From an uncultured Actinomycetes bacterium (GTDB lineage Bacteria > Actinomycetota > Acidimicrobiia > Acidimicrobiales > RAAP-2): 64,000 nt of DNA. Shown piece by piece: positions 16,581 through 25,753 of this stretch. The stretch covers positions 40,791 through 104,790 of the forward strand of contig CAIKNP010000010.1 of NCBI GenBank assembly GCA_903828785.1, in the 5' to 3' direction. A program made the position numbers and the translations under genes. The stretch's first letter is position 1. The number at the start of each line of letters is the position of its first letter. The notes below the pieces were generated by a model. It searched no databases. It was not told the origin of the DNA and saw only the letters and a list, made by a program, of their open reading frames with translations.

Positions 16581-17474
16581 CTAGGGACGCTTCGGGAAGC
16601 GCGAGAAGTCCGGCGGGCGGTGCTCGACGAAGGCGTTGCGCCCCTCTTGACCTTCCTCGGACATGTAGAACAGCATGGTCGCGTCACCGGCGAGTTGCTG
16701 AATACCGGCGAGGCCGTCCTCGGCCGCGTTGAAGCCCGCCTTGAGCATGCGCAGTGCCAGGGGTGACAGCGTCAACATCTGCCGACACCAGGCCACGGTT
16801 TCACGTTCGAGGTCCTCGAGCGGCACGACGGTGTTGACGAGACCCCATTCCAGGGCCTGCGCCGCGTCGTATTGTCGGCAGAGGAACCACACTTCCTTCG
16901 CGCGCTTGACGCCAATCGTGCTGGCCAGAAGTGACGAACCGTAGCCACCATCAAAGGAGCCAACTCGAGGTCCGGTTTGCCCGAAGCGAGCGTTGTCAGC
17001 AGCGATCGACAGGTCGCACACCAGGTGCAAAATGTGGCCACCGCCAATGGCGTAGCCCGCAATTTGCGCGATGACCGGCTTCGGCAGTCGTCGAATCTGA
17101 ATTTGCAGATCGAGGACATTGAGTCGACCCACACCTTGACGAGCGACGTCATCATCGCCCATGTAGCCGTCGTCGCCTCGAATCTTCTGATCGCCACCGG
17201 AGCAGAAGGCGTCGGGACCGGCTCCCGTCAAGATGATGGCGCCAACGCCCACGTCGTTACGGGCGCGTTCAAAGGCATCCGCCAATTCGAACAGGGTCTG
17301 CGGCCGAAAAGCGTTTCGGCGCTCTGGTCGATTTATGGTGATGCGAGCTATGCCTTCAGCGACTTCAAAAAGTATGTCGGCGTAGTCGCCACGTCGCTCC
17401 CACGACGGCAGCGGCAGCGAACGAAACTGATCAACGGGGTCAACGGGGGAACCCGAAATAACGGTAGAGGCCAT
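16581..17474 (-). CDS. menB: 1,4-dihydroxy-2-naphthoyl-CoA synthase
   Basis: A 297-residue crotonase-family enzyme that closes the second ring of menaquinone from OSB-CoA. Seen are [27 protein letters not shown] with the oxyanion loop, [11 protein letters not shown], and [13 protein letters not shown], which marks MenB rather than a generic enoyl-CoA hydratase. The C-terminal tail [21 protein letters not shown] is also diagnostic. It is divergent from menE, with 56 bases between their starts, and runs into menA. Substrate supply depends on menE, which appears broken. Confidence 0.95.
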   Translation of the reverse strand: MASTVISGSPVDPVDQFRSLPLPSWERRGDYADILFEVAEGIARITINRPERRNAFRPQTLFELADAFERARNDVGVGAIILTGAGPDAFCSGGDQKIRGDDGYMGDDDVARQGVGRLNVLDLQIQIRRLPKPVIAQIAGYAIGGGHILHLVCDLSIAADNARFGQTGPRVGSFDGGYGSSLLASTIGVKRAKEVWFLCRQYDAAQALEWGLVNTVVPLEDLERETVAWCRQMLTLSPLALRMLKAGFNAAEDGLAGIQQLAGDATMLFYMSEEGQEGRNAFVEHRPPDFSRFPKRP

Positions 17475-17530
17475 ACCCCCACGCTACCGTGACCCATTCA
17501 CGTCGGCGACGTTACTCCTAGGCTGGAGCA

Positions 17531-18624
17531 GTGGCCTCGCTCCTCGCACTCGACTTCCCCCTAGGGCCAGCGCTCGTGGACGAACTCGTCGAGTGCGCCA
17601 TGACTTCTCAGGCTTTCTGCATCCTTGACCAGCGACTCTCTCCGCGAGCGCGCGAAGAGGCCCTGCGCTTGATGGGGGCCACGCATATCCGCGACGAAAA
17701 CGGTACTGTCGCCCTCGAAGGCGGTTGCGAACTCGAGGATGGGGACGCCTTGGTGATGTTGACCTCGGGTTCGAGTGGAACGCCCAAGGCCGCCATTCAC
17801 ACCTGGGCGTCCCTACTAGCCAGTGCGGAAATTACGCAGTCGGCACTTCGCGGGGCGGACACGCCGGTATGGGTGCCCTGCCTACCCCCCGCCCACATTG
17901 GCGGACTATCGGTGCTCTTGCGAAGTGTTTTGAATGACGCTGAGTTGCGATGGCCTGACAATCCTGGCCCGGACCCCGTGAGGGGGCCACGCATATCGCC
18001 GTGGTGCGAGCACAACTCTCGCGTTACGAACTGGGCGAGTACGCATGTGTTTTGCTGGGCGGGGCCAAAGCTCCCGAACACGTCGCGAACAACGTGATTG
18101 CCACCTGGGGACTGACCGAAACCGCCTCGGGAATCGTGTACGACGGACGGGCCTTGGCGCACGTGCGGGTCAAGGCGATACAAGGTGAACTCTGCGTGCA
18201 GTCACCCACCCTCTTTCGGGCCTATCGGGACGCGCCACGACCGGCGTACGTCGATGACGAGGGTACCTGGTTCCCCACCGGCGACGGGGGCAGTGTCGAC
18301 GATGGCAAGGTGCGTGTTCAGGGGCGCCTGCAGTTCGTCATCTCCACCGGTGGCGAAAAGGTTTGGCCCGAAGACCTCGAGAAGATCTTCGCTGCGGTCG
18401 ATGGCCTGAACGACGTCGCCATCACGGGCGTCGACGACCCCGAGTGGGGCCAGCGCGTAGTGGCCCTGGTCGTTAGCGCCAGGTCCGTAGACGAGGAGTT
18501 GCGGGCTCGCGCAATCGAACACCTGGGACCTTGGGCGGTGCCCAAAGAGATTCGCTACGTCACCGCCATACCGCGAACCAGCAACGGAAAGATTCGCCGA
18601 AGCGCCCTGGTGAATCTCTTTTAG
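17531..18624 (+). pseudogene. menE: O-succinylbenzoate-CoA ligase MenE, frameshifted
   Basis: Two overlapping ORFs in different frames together give one MenE of about 364 residues, close to the length of actinobacterial MenE. The first (from GTG 17531) holds the AMP-binding P-loop LTSGSSGTPKAA and PPAHIGGLSVLLRS. The second (to 18624) holds TWGLTETASG, the hinge region GRLQFVISTGGEKVWPEDLE and the catalytic Lys in RTSNGKIRR. The reading must move back one base near a run of five G at 17982-17986. Adding one G there gives a continuous GATHIAVVRAQLSRYE, as MenE requires. Everything else looks intact, so a sequencing or assembly error is as likely as a real recent mutation; programmed slippage is less likely. 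MenE activates OSB with CoA for MenB. Confidence 0.85.
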
Positions 18625-18665
18625 GGTTACCACGTTTCGCGGCGGTGGCAGCCGCCCCGCAGAAG

Positions 18666-18677
18666 GGTGTCGACACC
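18666..18677. promoter_or_regulatory. Perfect 12-bp palindrome upstream of the DUF255 gene
   Basis: GGTGTCGACACC is a perfect 12-base palindrome in the 83-base gap between menE and the DUF255 gene, 31 bases before the GTG start. It could be an operator. A GGCGG/CCGCC inverted repeat lies just upstream and may be the menE terminator stem, without a T run. No family is assigned. Confidence 0.3.
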
Positions 18678-18707
18678 GTCACGACACGAAAGCCGTAGCG
18701 TAGAGCG

Positions 18708-20690
18708 GTGCCCCTCCTTCGCGACACTCCCGACGTGGCGTCGGCCTATTTGCGCGCCCACGTCAGTAATCCAGTCGATTGGTGGGCCTGGGGCGATGAC
18801 GCCTTCGACGAAGCGCGCCGCCGGGACGTGCCCGTCTTCTTGTCCGTCGGCTACGCGGCCTGCCACTGGTGCCACGTCATGGCGCACGAATCATTCGAAG
18901 ACCCTCGAATCGGCGAGATCCTCCGCGCTGATTTCGTCGCCATAAAGGTTGACCGCGAGGAGCGGCCCGACGTCGACCAGGTCTATATGGCGGCCACCCA
19001 ACTCATCAGTGGCCACGGTGGTTGGCCAATGTCGGTCTTTCTCGCTCCCGACGGTCGACCCTTCACCGCGGGAACCTACTACCCGCCAGTCGATCGCGGT
19101 GGACAGGTTGGTTTTGGGCGTTTGCTGAGTGTCATCGCCACCGCGTGGCGTGAACGACGCGATGACGTCGAAACCCAGGCTCGCGCCCTGGAGCAGTCGT
19201 TGGCCCGCGAAGTGGGATTTATTGACCACCTCGCCCCATTGGAGGAAGGCTTGCACGGGGAGGCGCTGCGACATTCCCTCGCTCGACAAATTGCCGAGCA
19301 GACCGACAACGCCGGGGGCCAGGGTGCCCCTCGTTTCCCTCGACCAAGTTACGTTCGGGCCCTGTGGGCTGGTGGGGAGTACGCCGCCGCGTCGCGGACC
19401 CTGCGAGCCATGGCCTTCGGCGGTCTCTACGACCACATCGAGGGAGGCTTCGCTCGCTACAGCGTTGACGCCCAATGGCACGTACCCCACTTTGAACAGA
19501 TGCTCAGCGACCAAGCACTCCTCGCGCGTTGTTACTTCGAAGCAGCCCGCGTTTTGGATGACCCCACGTGGCGCGACGTCGCTCGGGCCACCGTGGAGCG
19601 AGTCCTCGACGCCTTTGCGGTCCCACTGGGCTTCGCTTCCTCACTCGACGCCGACGCCGGTGGCCACGAAGGTTCGCACGTGACCTGGTCAGTGCCCGAA
19701 GTATCTTTCGCCCTCGAGCACGCTGGTCTCGGGGCGCACGTCAGTCAGGTTCTGCATCGCTGGCGAATCACCAGCCCGGGCCTCTTCGAAGGACGCAGTA
19801 TTCCTCGCCTCGCCGACGGCGAGCCCTTCACAACGCCAGACGAATTGCGAGCGGCTCGACAAGCTTTGCGTGACCAGCGGGCCACACGCCCCCAGCCGGG
19901 TCGTGACGAAAAGGTTGTTCTGGAGTGGAACGCGATGTTCGCTAGCGCTCTCTTGCTGAGTGGGGACGCGGCGTACGAGGACCGCGCCCTCCAACTACTG
20001 CGTTCGCTGGCAACCAGTCACTACGGCAGTGGTCGGTGGTGGCGCACGGAACAACGCAACGCCCACGCCACCACCAGTGACCTGGCGTGGTTGCTCGACG
20101 CCTGCGTAGACGCCTTCGAAGTACGGGGCAGTGACGAGTGGCTGGACCGTGCGAACGACCTCGCCGCTTACCTCACCGCGCACTATTGGGATGGCGAACT
20201 CCCCAGCGCCCTCCACCCGGAGCGTGGAGCAGGCTTTTACGCCGTGAGCAGCGAGGTCACGGACCTCTATCTTCGACCCAAAGAAATCTTCGACGGCGCG
20301 ACGCCTTCGTGTCACGCGCAAAGTACGCGAGCCTTCGCTCGGCTCGGCCTGATCACGGGTAACAACGATGCCCTCGCCGTCGCGCAGCGCCTCGTGGATC
20401 TCGGAGCGGGACTCGTAGGCACGCATCCCCAAGCGGTGGTGGACCTCGCCGACGCCGCCGGATTCGTACTCGACGGTGTTGAAATTGTGGTGCCGGGACC
20501 AGACAACGAACTCACTCGGTGGCTGCGCGGTCGCCCGGGGTCGCGACGCGTGCTCGTTACCGGCGAAAACTCCTCGCCCTTGCTCCGGGGTCGTCAAGCT
20601 GGACTGGCCTACCTCTGCCGTGGCGGGGTCTGTCACTCCCCCGTTGCTACAATTCGGGAGCTAGAACAGGCACTTTCGGAGGTCCACTAA
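18708..20690 (+). CDS. DUF255 (YyaL/SPATA20-type) thioredoxin-fold protein
   Basis: A 660-residue protein of the YyaL/spermatogenesis-associated-protein-20 family. The N-terminal domain is thioredoxin-like: VSNPVDWWAWGDDAF, then VFLSVGYAACHWCHVMAHESFED with the hallmark CHWCH active-site text near residue 50, and GHGGWPMSVFLAPDGRPF. The rest (about residues 190-650) is an alpha/alpha-barrel like six-hairpin glycosidases (FPRPSYVRALW, MAFGGLYDHIEGGFARYSVD, HVPHFEQMLSDQALL). The family is widespread; its reaction is not established. The start is GTG 18708. Its stop overlaps the next ATG as TAATG, so the downstream unknown gene is coupled to it. Confidence 0.88.
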   Translation: MPLLRDTPDVASAYLRAHVSNPVDWWAWGDDAFDEARRRDVPVFLSVGYAACHWCHVMAHESFEDPRIGEILRADFVAIKVDREERPDVDQVYMAATQLISGHGGWPMSVFLAPDGRPFTAGTYYPPVDRGGQVGFGRLLSVIATAWRERRDDVETQARALEQSLAREVGFIDHLAPLEEGLHGEALRHSLARQIAEQTDNAGGQGAPRFPRPSYVRALWAGGEYAAASRTLRAMAFGGLYDHIEGGFARYSVDAQWHVPHFEQMLSDQALLARCYFEAARVLDDPTWRDVARATVERVLDAFAVPLGFASSLDADAGGHEGSHVTWSVPEVSFALEHAGLGAHVSQVLHRWRITSPGLFEGRSIPRLADGEPFTTPDELRAARQALRDQRATRPQPGRDEKVVLEWNAMFASALLLSGDAAYEDRALQLLRSLATSHYGSGRWWRTEQRNAHATTSDLAWLLDACVDAFEVRGSDEWLDRANDLAAYLTAHYWDGELPSALHPERGAGFYAVSSEVTDLYLRPKEIFDGATPSCHAQSTRAFARLGLITGNNDALAVAQRLVDLGAGLVGTHPQAVVDLADAAGFVLDGVEIVVPGPDNELTRWLRGRPGSRRVLVTGENSSPLLRGRQAGLAYLCRGGVCHSPVATIRELEQALSEVH

Positions 20691-21406
20691 TGGCGTTGCG
20701 ACGAGACCCCGCGGCCCGCGCCATCAAGAAATTGGTGGAAGGTACCGTTCAACGAGAGATTGTGGACCTGACGCCGGGTTCCAAGGTCTACGGACTTGTC
20801 CTGGGCTCCACCTACGAATCCACGACCGTGGTGGACCTCGCGTCGCAGACCATTGTTCGCTGGCGCATCCCCTGGCCCGCTGGGGTCGTGAGCGACCTCA
20901 GTACCTTTGACGTGGTGGAGGGCACGCTGGCGAGCGACATTGAGCGAAACGATCTGGCCCAGCCCGAAGCCGTCACCCTGGCCGAACTCCCGCGGCGCCT
21001 CGGTTCCTACCAGGGGCGTCAAGTTCGCCAGTGGCTCGAGCGACTGGCCACACCCCTTGATGGCCCCCTCTTCGGCTTTCGTGGTCCCAGCGCTCCCTAC
21101 TGGGAGTTCCGCGGTGAGCGCCCTAGCGTGGCGCTGGTCGCGGCCGACCGTGGACCGCAGTTGATGCGCCGCCACGATGATGGCTCGACCTGGGTGCGTT
21201 TCGGTTGGTTCGGCGACGACATTTGGTTGCTCTGCGAAGACCAGCACGCTATTCGCACCATCGAAGCCACCCGTCGAAGCTCGCTTAGTGGCAAAGAATT
21301 GGCGACCGCTCTCGGCTTTCGCCCGGTCTACGTTTTAACGACCCTCAGTGCGCCCATCGATGGCCACTGCTACAAGAGTTGCACCGGACTCTTGCCTCGG
21401 GGCTGA
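20690..21406 (+). CDS. Unknown conserved-looking soluble protein
   Basis: A 238-residue protein. I chose ATG 20690, which overlaps the DUF255 stop (TAATG) and is preceded by TCGGAGG; the longer ORF merely runs through the upstream gene in another frame. It shows no signal peptide, membrane segment or known motif. Notable stretches are YGLVLGSTYESTTVVDLASQTIVRWRIPW and a Trp-rich middle (PYWEFRGERPSVALVAADRG, WVRFGWFGDDIWLL) that suggest a beta-rich fold. Coupling to the DUF255 protein suggests a linked role. I do not recognise the family. Confidence 0.65.
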   Translation: MALRRDPAARAIKKLVEGTVQREIVDLTPGSKVYGLVLGSTYESTTVVDLASQTIVRWRIPWPAGVVSDLSTFDVVEGTLASDIERNDLAQPEAVTLAELPRRLGSYQGRQVRQWLERLATPLDGPLFGFRGPSAPYWEFRGERPSVALVAADRGPQLMRRHDDGSTWVRFGWFGDDIWLLCEDQHAIRTIEATRRSSLSGKELATALGFRPVYVLTTLSAPIDGHCYKSCTGLLPRG

Positions 21407-21407
21407 T

Positions 21408-22088
21408 CTACTTAAAGAGTTTGCCCGTGGCCAAAGTCTCGGCCATGGCCCAACCGAAGGCCACCAGACGTTGCCCCTGGTCGGGGTTCAAGCCCTCAAA
21501 GAAACTCGCGGCGCCTTCGGGAATTGCGCCCTTGCTCGCCACGTAATCGAGTCCGCCAACGGGACCCTGCGGCACCGTCATTACGAACGTTTTGTCGTCG
21601 ATGGCCTTTTCCGATCCGAAGCGCTTGGCCAGACGTCGGCCCCAGGCGCGGTCTTCACCGGTGGGGCGGTAACCCAAACGAGGAACGATGTCGGCGAGAC
21701 CGGCAAAAGCCCGGAAGCCGTCAGCCGCCAGCAGTCGAGTCCCGAGCAATACGTCTTCATCAGGAAAAGCCAACAGAGCTCGCCGGAATTGGTCGTGCAA
21801 CAAGGCCTTCAAGGTCTGATCAGACTTCGCGTTGCGATCAACCAGCATGAGACCCACCAGCAGCGATGGGGTTCCTCCAATGCGCTCGAGCGTGCAGAAG
21901 GCGTAGCCGCGCAGTTTGCCGTTCTCGCGGGCCTGCGTGACGAGCACCCACTCCTCGCGCTGCTTCGAGAGAAAGCCGATATCGAAGTTTGGTTCACGAT
22001 CGACACAGAGGTCGGCCATTTCGACCAACTCGGTGTCACTGAGAGCGGTGGTGTCCTTGGTGGTAACCGTTATTGCCATACGGTCCAT
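21408..22088 (-). CDS. Unknown soluble protein
   Basis: A 226-residue protein with no signal peptide. The order of predicted strands and helices (WVLVTQARENGKLRGYAFCTLERIGGTPSLLVGLMLVDR, then a helix) is faintly like a GNAT acyltransferase, but no acetyl-CoA loop can be pointed to, so this is only a hint. The start is either ATG 22088 or the ATG three codons later; no clear ribosome site. It is convergent with the 238-residue gene, one base between stops, and lies 32 bases downstream of dnaE on the same strand. Confidence 0.6.
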   Translation of the reverse strand: MDRMAITVTTKDTTALSDTELVEMADLCVDREPNFDIGFLSKQREEWVLVTQARENGKLRGYAFCTLERIGGTPSLLVGLMLVDRNAKSDQTLKALLHDQFRRALLAFPDEDVLLGTRLLAADGFRAFAGLADIVPRLGYRPTGEDRAWGRRLAKRFGSEKAIDDKTFVMTVPQGPVGGLDYVASKGAIPEGAASFFEGLNPDQGQRLVAFGWAMAETLATGKLFK

Positions 22089-22120
22089 TCTACGGCGCGC
22101 AGCCCTAGGGGAAAAATCCG

Positions 22121-25100
22121 CTAGGCGCGGATGACGTGCCGGCCGAACTCCGAACGGAGATCCGGTACCACGGCGGCGATGGAAACCTTGAAATCATCAC
22201 CTAAACGGAAGGCCTGGCCCGCGTCGCCGGCTTCGAGCACTACCGGTGAAGGTCCGGGGTGTTGGGTCAAAATCTCTCGCAAACGTGCGATCGTTGATCC
22301 GGTCAGCTCCTCGGGGCGAAGGGCGAGTCGAAGTTCTTGGGGGCCCGATTCGGTTTTGAGGACCGTGAGATCGACGACGCTAAAACGAATCTCGTCCTCG
22401 CGGTCATCGATACGCACTTTCGCCAGGACGATATTGTCCTTGGTGAGTGAGCCACTCACCCGGCTAAAGGCCGCGGACGAAACGTTCACTTCCATCGACC
22501 CGCCCAGGTCTTCGAGCACGGTGCGAGCGTAGGGCTTGCCCTCCTTGGTGGTGCGCACCGTCACCTCGGACAAGATGCCACCGACGGTGAAGGGGTTGGG
22601 CAGTCTCCCAACCTCGGCGGCGTGATCCTTGAGGTAGGAAATGGTGCCGTCGGCCCTGGTCGCCAGGATCTGTTCAACGGCGTAGAGCGGGTGGTCAGAG
22701 ACGTAGGTACCCAGCATTTCTCGTTCGAAGTCGAGCTTGACGTTCTTTTCGTATTCGGCCGTGGGAATGGGGGTATCGGTTCCCTCCCAGTCATTGGCGC
22801 TGTCTTCGCCCATGGCCGAAAACAAGGTACTAATACCCATGGCCATGTCCTTGCGTCTATTCATCGTCGTTTCGATCAGTTCGTCGACCTTGAGGCTAAA
22901 GCCCAAGCGGGCGACGCCCAGCGAGTCGAAGGCGCCAGCCTTGATCAGCGACTCCATGGTTCGTCGGTTCAGCACCGAAGGATCGACGCGACGTAAGAAG
23001 TCGTAAACGTCGGCGAAGGGACCCCCACTGGCGCGCTCGGCCACAATTTTCTCAATCAGTGCTTCACCAACATTACGGATCGCGGCCATACCAAAGACGA
23101 TGGTTCGCTCTCTGGCCTTGGACGGGGTGAAATCAGCGAAGGATTGATTAACGTCGGGCACGTCAACCGTGATATTCATCATGCGCGCTTCGTTGAGGTA
23201 GAGCGCAGCCTTGTCCTTGTCGTCACGGAAGGAGGTCAAAAGCGCCGCCATGTACTCCACGGGGTAGTTGGCCTTAAGCCAGGAGTTCTGGTACGCGATA
23301 AGGGCGTAACCGTAGGCGTGGCTCTTATTGAAGGCGTAGTCGGCGAAGGGCTCAATTTTGGCGAAGATGTCTTCGGCTAATTTGCGCTCATAGCCCTGGC
23401 GCTCAGCACCGTCGACAAACTTGGCGCGTTGCGCTTGAATCATTTCACGAATCTTCTTAGAGCAGGCCTTGCGCAGGTCGTCGGCCTCGGTCATTGAGAA
23501 GCCGGCGATGGTGGTCGCCACGCGCATGATGTCTTCCTGGTAGATCATCAGTCCGAAGGTCTCACCCAACACCGCTTCGAGGTCGGGGTGATCGAAGGTC
23601 ACCGTTTGCTTGGCGTTCTTTCGGTCGGCGTAGTCGTTGTGCACGTTTTCGCTTAAGGGACCGGGTCGATACAGGGCGGTGAGCGCCGCGATGTCGTCAA
23701 AGGAAGTGGGGGCGAGACGGCGCATCAAGGTGCGCAAGGGACCACCCTCCAGCTGGAAAATACCAATGGAATTCCCCAGCCGCAGCATCTCGAAAACCTT
23801 TTCGTCGTCGAGCGGCACCTGGTCGATATCGATACGCATACCAGTCGTCTCTTCGATATGGTCCAGGGTGCGCTCGATAATCGCCAGGTTGCGTAGCCCC
23901 AAAAAGTCCATCTTCAAGAGACCCAGCTTTTCAATGGCCGTGGCTTCGTACTGCGTGACAATAGGGGCGTCGTCGGGATTGCCGTTGGGCGAGGACTTGC
24001 GTTGAATGGGAACGTAGTCCAGTACGGGGCCGCGGGTAATTACGACGGCGGCCGCGTGGATACCGTCTTGACGTCGTTTACCGACGAATCCCTTGGCGGT
24101 GTCGACGATGTGGGCCACGTCGCTGTCTTCGGCGTAGAGGTTTCGCAAGTCGAGCGCCTCGCCAAATCGATCCTCGTAGCCGGGAACCTTGCTGAAGCAG
24201 GCTTCGAGTGGCAAATCTTGACCCATCACCAGCGGCGGCATGGCCTTACAAATCTTGTCGCCTAACTGAGGCGGGTAGCCCAGCACTCGGCCGGCGTCGC
24301 GAACGGCGGCGCGAGCCTTAATGGTTGAAAAGGTGACGATTTGGGCCACGTGATCAGAGCCGTAGCGTTCGGCGGCGTAGCGAATCATGTCGCCGCGATA
24401 TCGCTCGTCGAAGTCCATGTCAATGTCGGGCATTTGCTTGCGACCCGGATTCAAGAAGCGCTCGAAAATGAGTCCGTAGCGCATGGGGTCGAGATCCACG
24501 ATTCGCAGACAGTAGGCAATGGCGCAGCCCGCTGCCGACCCTCGACCCGGCCCAACGCGGATGCCGACCTCGCGGGCGTGGCGGATCAAGTCCCAGACGA
24601 CTAAGAAGTAATCAGAAAAACCCATGTCGGAGACGACGGCCAGTTCGTAGTCAAGTCTCGATTCAATCTCGGGCGTCAAGTCGCCGTAACGGTCGCGGGC
24701 GCCGGCGTAGGTCAGCTCGCGCAGATAACGGTCCGCCCCGTCCTTGTGGTTGGCTCCGGCGAGATTCGCCGGAATAGGAAATTCGGGCAGCGCGCTGTTG
24801 CCGAAGTCGATCGTCACATTGACGCGCTCGGCGACCTCGAGGGTGTTGTCACAGGCCTCGGGAATATCGCGAAAGAGGTAGCGCATCTCAGCTGCGGTCT
24901 TCAAGTAGTGCTGGTCACTCGAGAAGCGGAAGCGGTCAGCGTCGGAAACACGGGCACCGGTACCAATGCACAAAAGCGCGTCGTGCATCGCGTAGTCACT
25001 GTGCTTCACGTAGTGCAGGTCATTGGTAGCCAGCAGCGGCGAACGAATTTCCTGGGCAATTTGCAGCAGCATCGGGTTCGTGCGCGCCTGTTCGGGCATT

Positions 25101-25678
25101 CCGTGATCTTGCATCTCGATGAAAAAGTTCTCGCGTCCAAAAATCGTTTGAAAGCGCGCGGCGAGCTCGAGGGCCTTGGCGTAGTCGTCGCGCAACAGCG
25201 CCTGGAGGACAACACCCCCCAGACAACCCGAAGTGGCGATCAGACCCTCGTGGTGTTCTTCGAGTAATTCCCAGTCGACGCGAGCGTTGTAGTAGTAACC
25301 CTCCAGAAAAGCGCGCGACGAGAGTTGGCGCAGATTTCGGTACCCGGTATTGCTCGTGGCCAACAATGTCGTGTGGTTGTTGAGCTTCACGCCACCTTCG
25401 GTTTCGCCCCCCGAATCATCGACCTTGCCCCGGCGAGGGGGTCGCTCAAATCGAGAGTTCGGTGCCATGTAGGCCTCGAGGCCCAAAATAGGAGTGATGT
25501 CGTATTTGCGGCAAGTTTCGTAAAACTCGATGACCCCGTAGAGATTCCCGTGGTCGGTGATCGCAATGGCGCTTTGTCCGTCCGCCTTGGCCGCCAAGAC
25601 CATTTCTTCGACACGGGCCGCTCCGTCGAGCATCGAGTACTCCGTGTGATTGTGCAAGTGTACAAAGCCGTCAGCCAT
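22121..25678 (-). CDS. dnaE: DNA polymerase III subunit alpha (DnaE)
   Basis: A replicative polymerase of 1185 residues. The N-terminal PHP domain begins FVHLHNHTEYSMLDGAARV and has ITDHGNLYGVIEFY, with metal-binding histidines kept. The palm carries the catalytic acidic residues in GPGRGSAAG...PDIDMDFDERYRGDMI (about residues 385-430). Fingers and tau-binding regions follow, with AFNKSHAYGYALIAYQNSWLKANYP (about residue 790), then a helix-hairpin-helix region and an OB-fold domain with VGGILSEVTVRTTKEGKPYARTVLEDLGG near residue 1040. The layout is that of DnaE1, not DnaE2/ImuC or PolC. It starts at ATG 25678; a small ACCCAC/GTGGGT hairpin lies in the 75-base gap from bpa. Confidence 0.97.
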   Translation of the reverse strand: MADGFVHLHNHTEYSMLDGAARVEEMVLAAKADGQSAIAITDHGNLYGVIEFYETCRKYDITPILGLEAYMAPNSRFERPPRRGKVDDSGGETEGGVKLNNHTTLLATSNTGYRNLRQLSSRAFLEGYYYNARVDWELLEEHHEGLIATSGCLGGVVLQALLRDDYAKALELAARFQTIFGRENFFIEMQDHGMPEQARTNPMLLQIAQEIRSPLLATNDLHYVKHSDYAMHDALLCIGTGARVSDADRFRFSSDQHYLKTAAEMRYLFRDIPEACDNTLEVAERVNVTIDFGNSALPEFPIPANLAGANHKDGADRYLRELTYAGARDRYGDLTPEIESRLDYELAVVSDMGFSDYFLVVWDLIRHAREVGIRVGPGRGSAAGCAIAYCLRIVDLDPMRYGLIFERFLNPGRKQMPDIDMDFDERYRGDMIRYAAERYGSDHVAQIVTFSTIKARAAVRDAGRVLGYPPQLGDKICKAMPPLVMGQDLPLEACFSKVPGYEDRFGEALDLRNLYAEDSDVAHIVDTAKGFVGKRRQDGIHAAAVVITRGPVLDYVPIQRKSSPNGNPDDAPIVTQYEATAIEKLGLLKMDFLGLRNLAIIERTLDHIEETTGMRIDIDQVPLDDEKVFEMLRLGNSIGIFQLEGGPLRTLMRRLAPTSFDDIAALTALYRPGPLSENVHNDYADRKNAKQTVTFDHPDLEAVLGETFGLMIYQEDIMRVATTIAGFSMTEADDLRKACSKKIREMIQAQRAKFVDGAERQGYERKLAEDIFAKIEPFADYAFNKSHAYGYALIAYQNSWLKANYPVEYMAALLTSFRDDKDKAALYLNEARMMNITVDVPDVNQSFADFTPSKARERTIVFGMAAIRNVGEALIEKIVAERASGGPFADVYDFLRRVDPSVLNRRTMESLIKAGAFDSLGVARLGFSLKVDELIETTMNRRKDMAMGISTLFSAMGEDSANDWEGTDTPIPTAEYEKNVKLDFEREMLGTYVSDHPLYAVEQILATRADGTISYLKDHAAEVGRLPNPFTVGGILSEVTVRTTKEGKPYARTVLEDLGGSMEVNVSSAAFSRVSGSLTKDNIVLAKVRIDDREDEIRFSVVDLTVLKTESGPQELRLALRPEELTGSTIARLREILTQHPGPSPVVLEAGDAGQAFRLGDDFKVSIAAVVPDLRSEFGRHVIRA

Positions 25679-25698
25679 TAGTCATCATTCCTCTCGCG

Positions 25699-25713
25699 AC
25701 CCACGCAGTGGGT
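25699..25713. other. Short hairpin between bpa and dnaE
   Basis: ACCCAC-GCA-GTGGGT forms a perfect 6-bp stem with a 3-base loop in the 75-base gap between the bpa stop and the dnaE start. It could be a weak terminator of bpa or part of the dnaE leader. There is no T tract. Confidence 0.3.
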
Positions 25714-25753
25714 GCGGCGGGAGAATAGAACAGGGTTGTGACACGACATGGTT

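Noticed and set aside
17975-17995. Programmed -1 frameshifting in menE
   Set aside because: AGGGGG alone is a weak slippery site, no stimulatory hairpin or upstream Shine-Dalgarno was noticed, and MenE is not known to need two products; a base missing from a G run is simpler.
18891-19514. A 207-residue minus-strand ORF opposite the DUF255 gene
   Set aside because: The plus-strand frame has the CHWCH and other family motifs; this one has none.
24746-25267. Several plus-strand ORFs of 80-170 residues inside dnaE
   Set aside because: They are frames opposite the DnaE coding sequence with no motif of their own.
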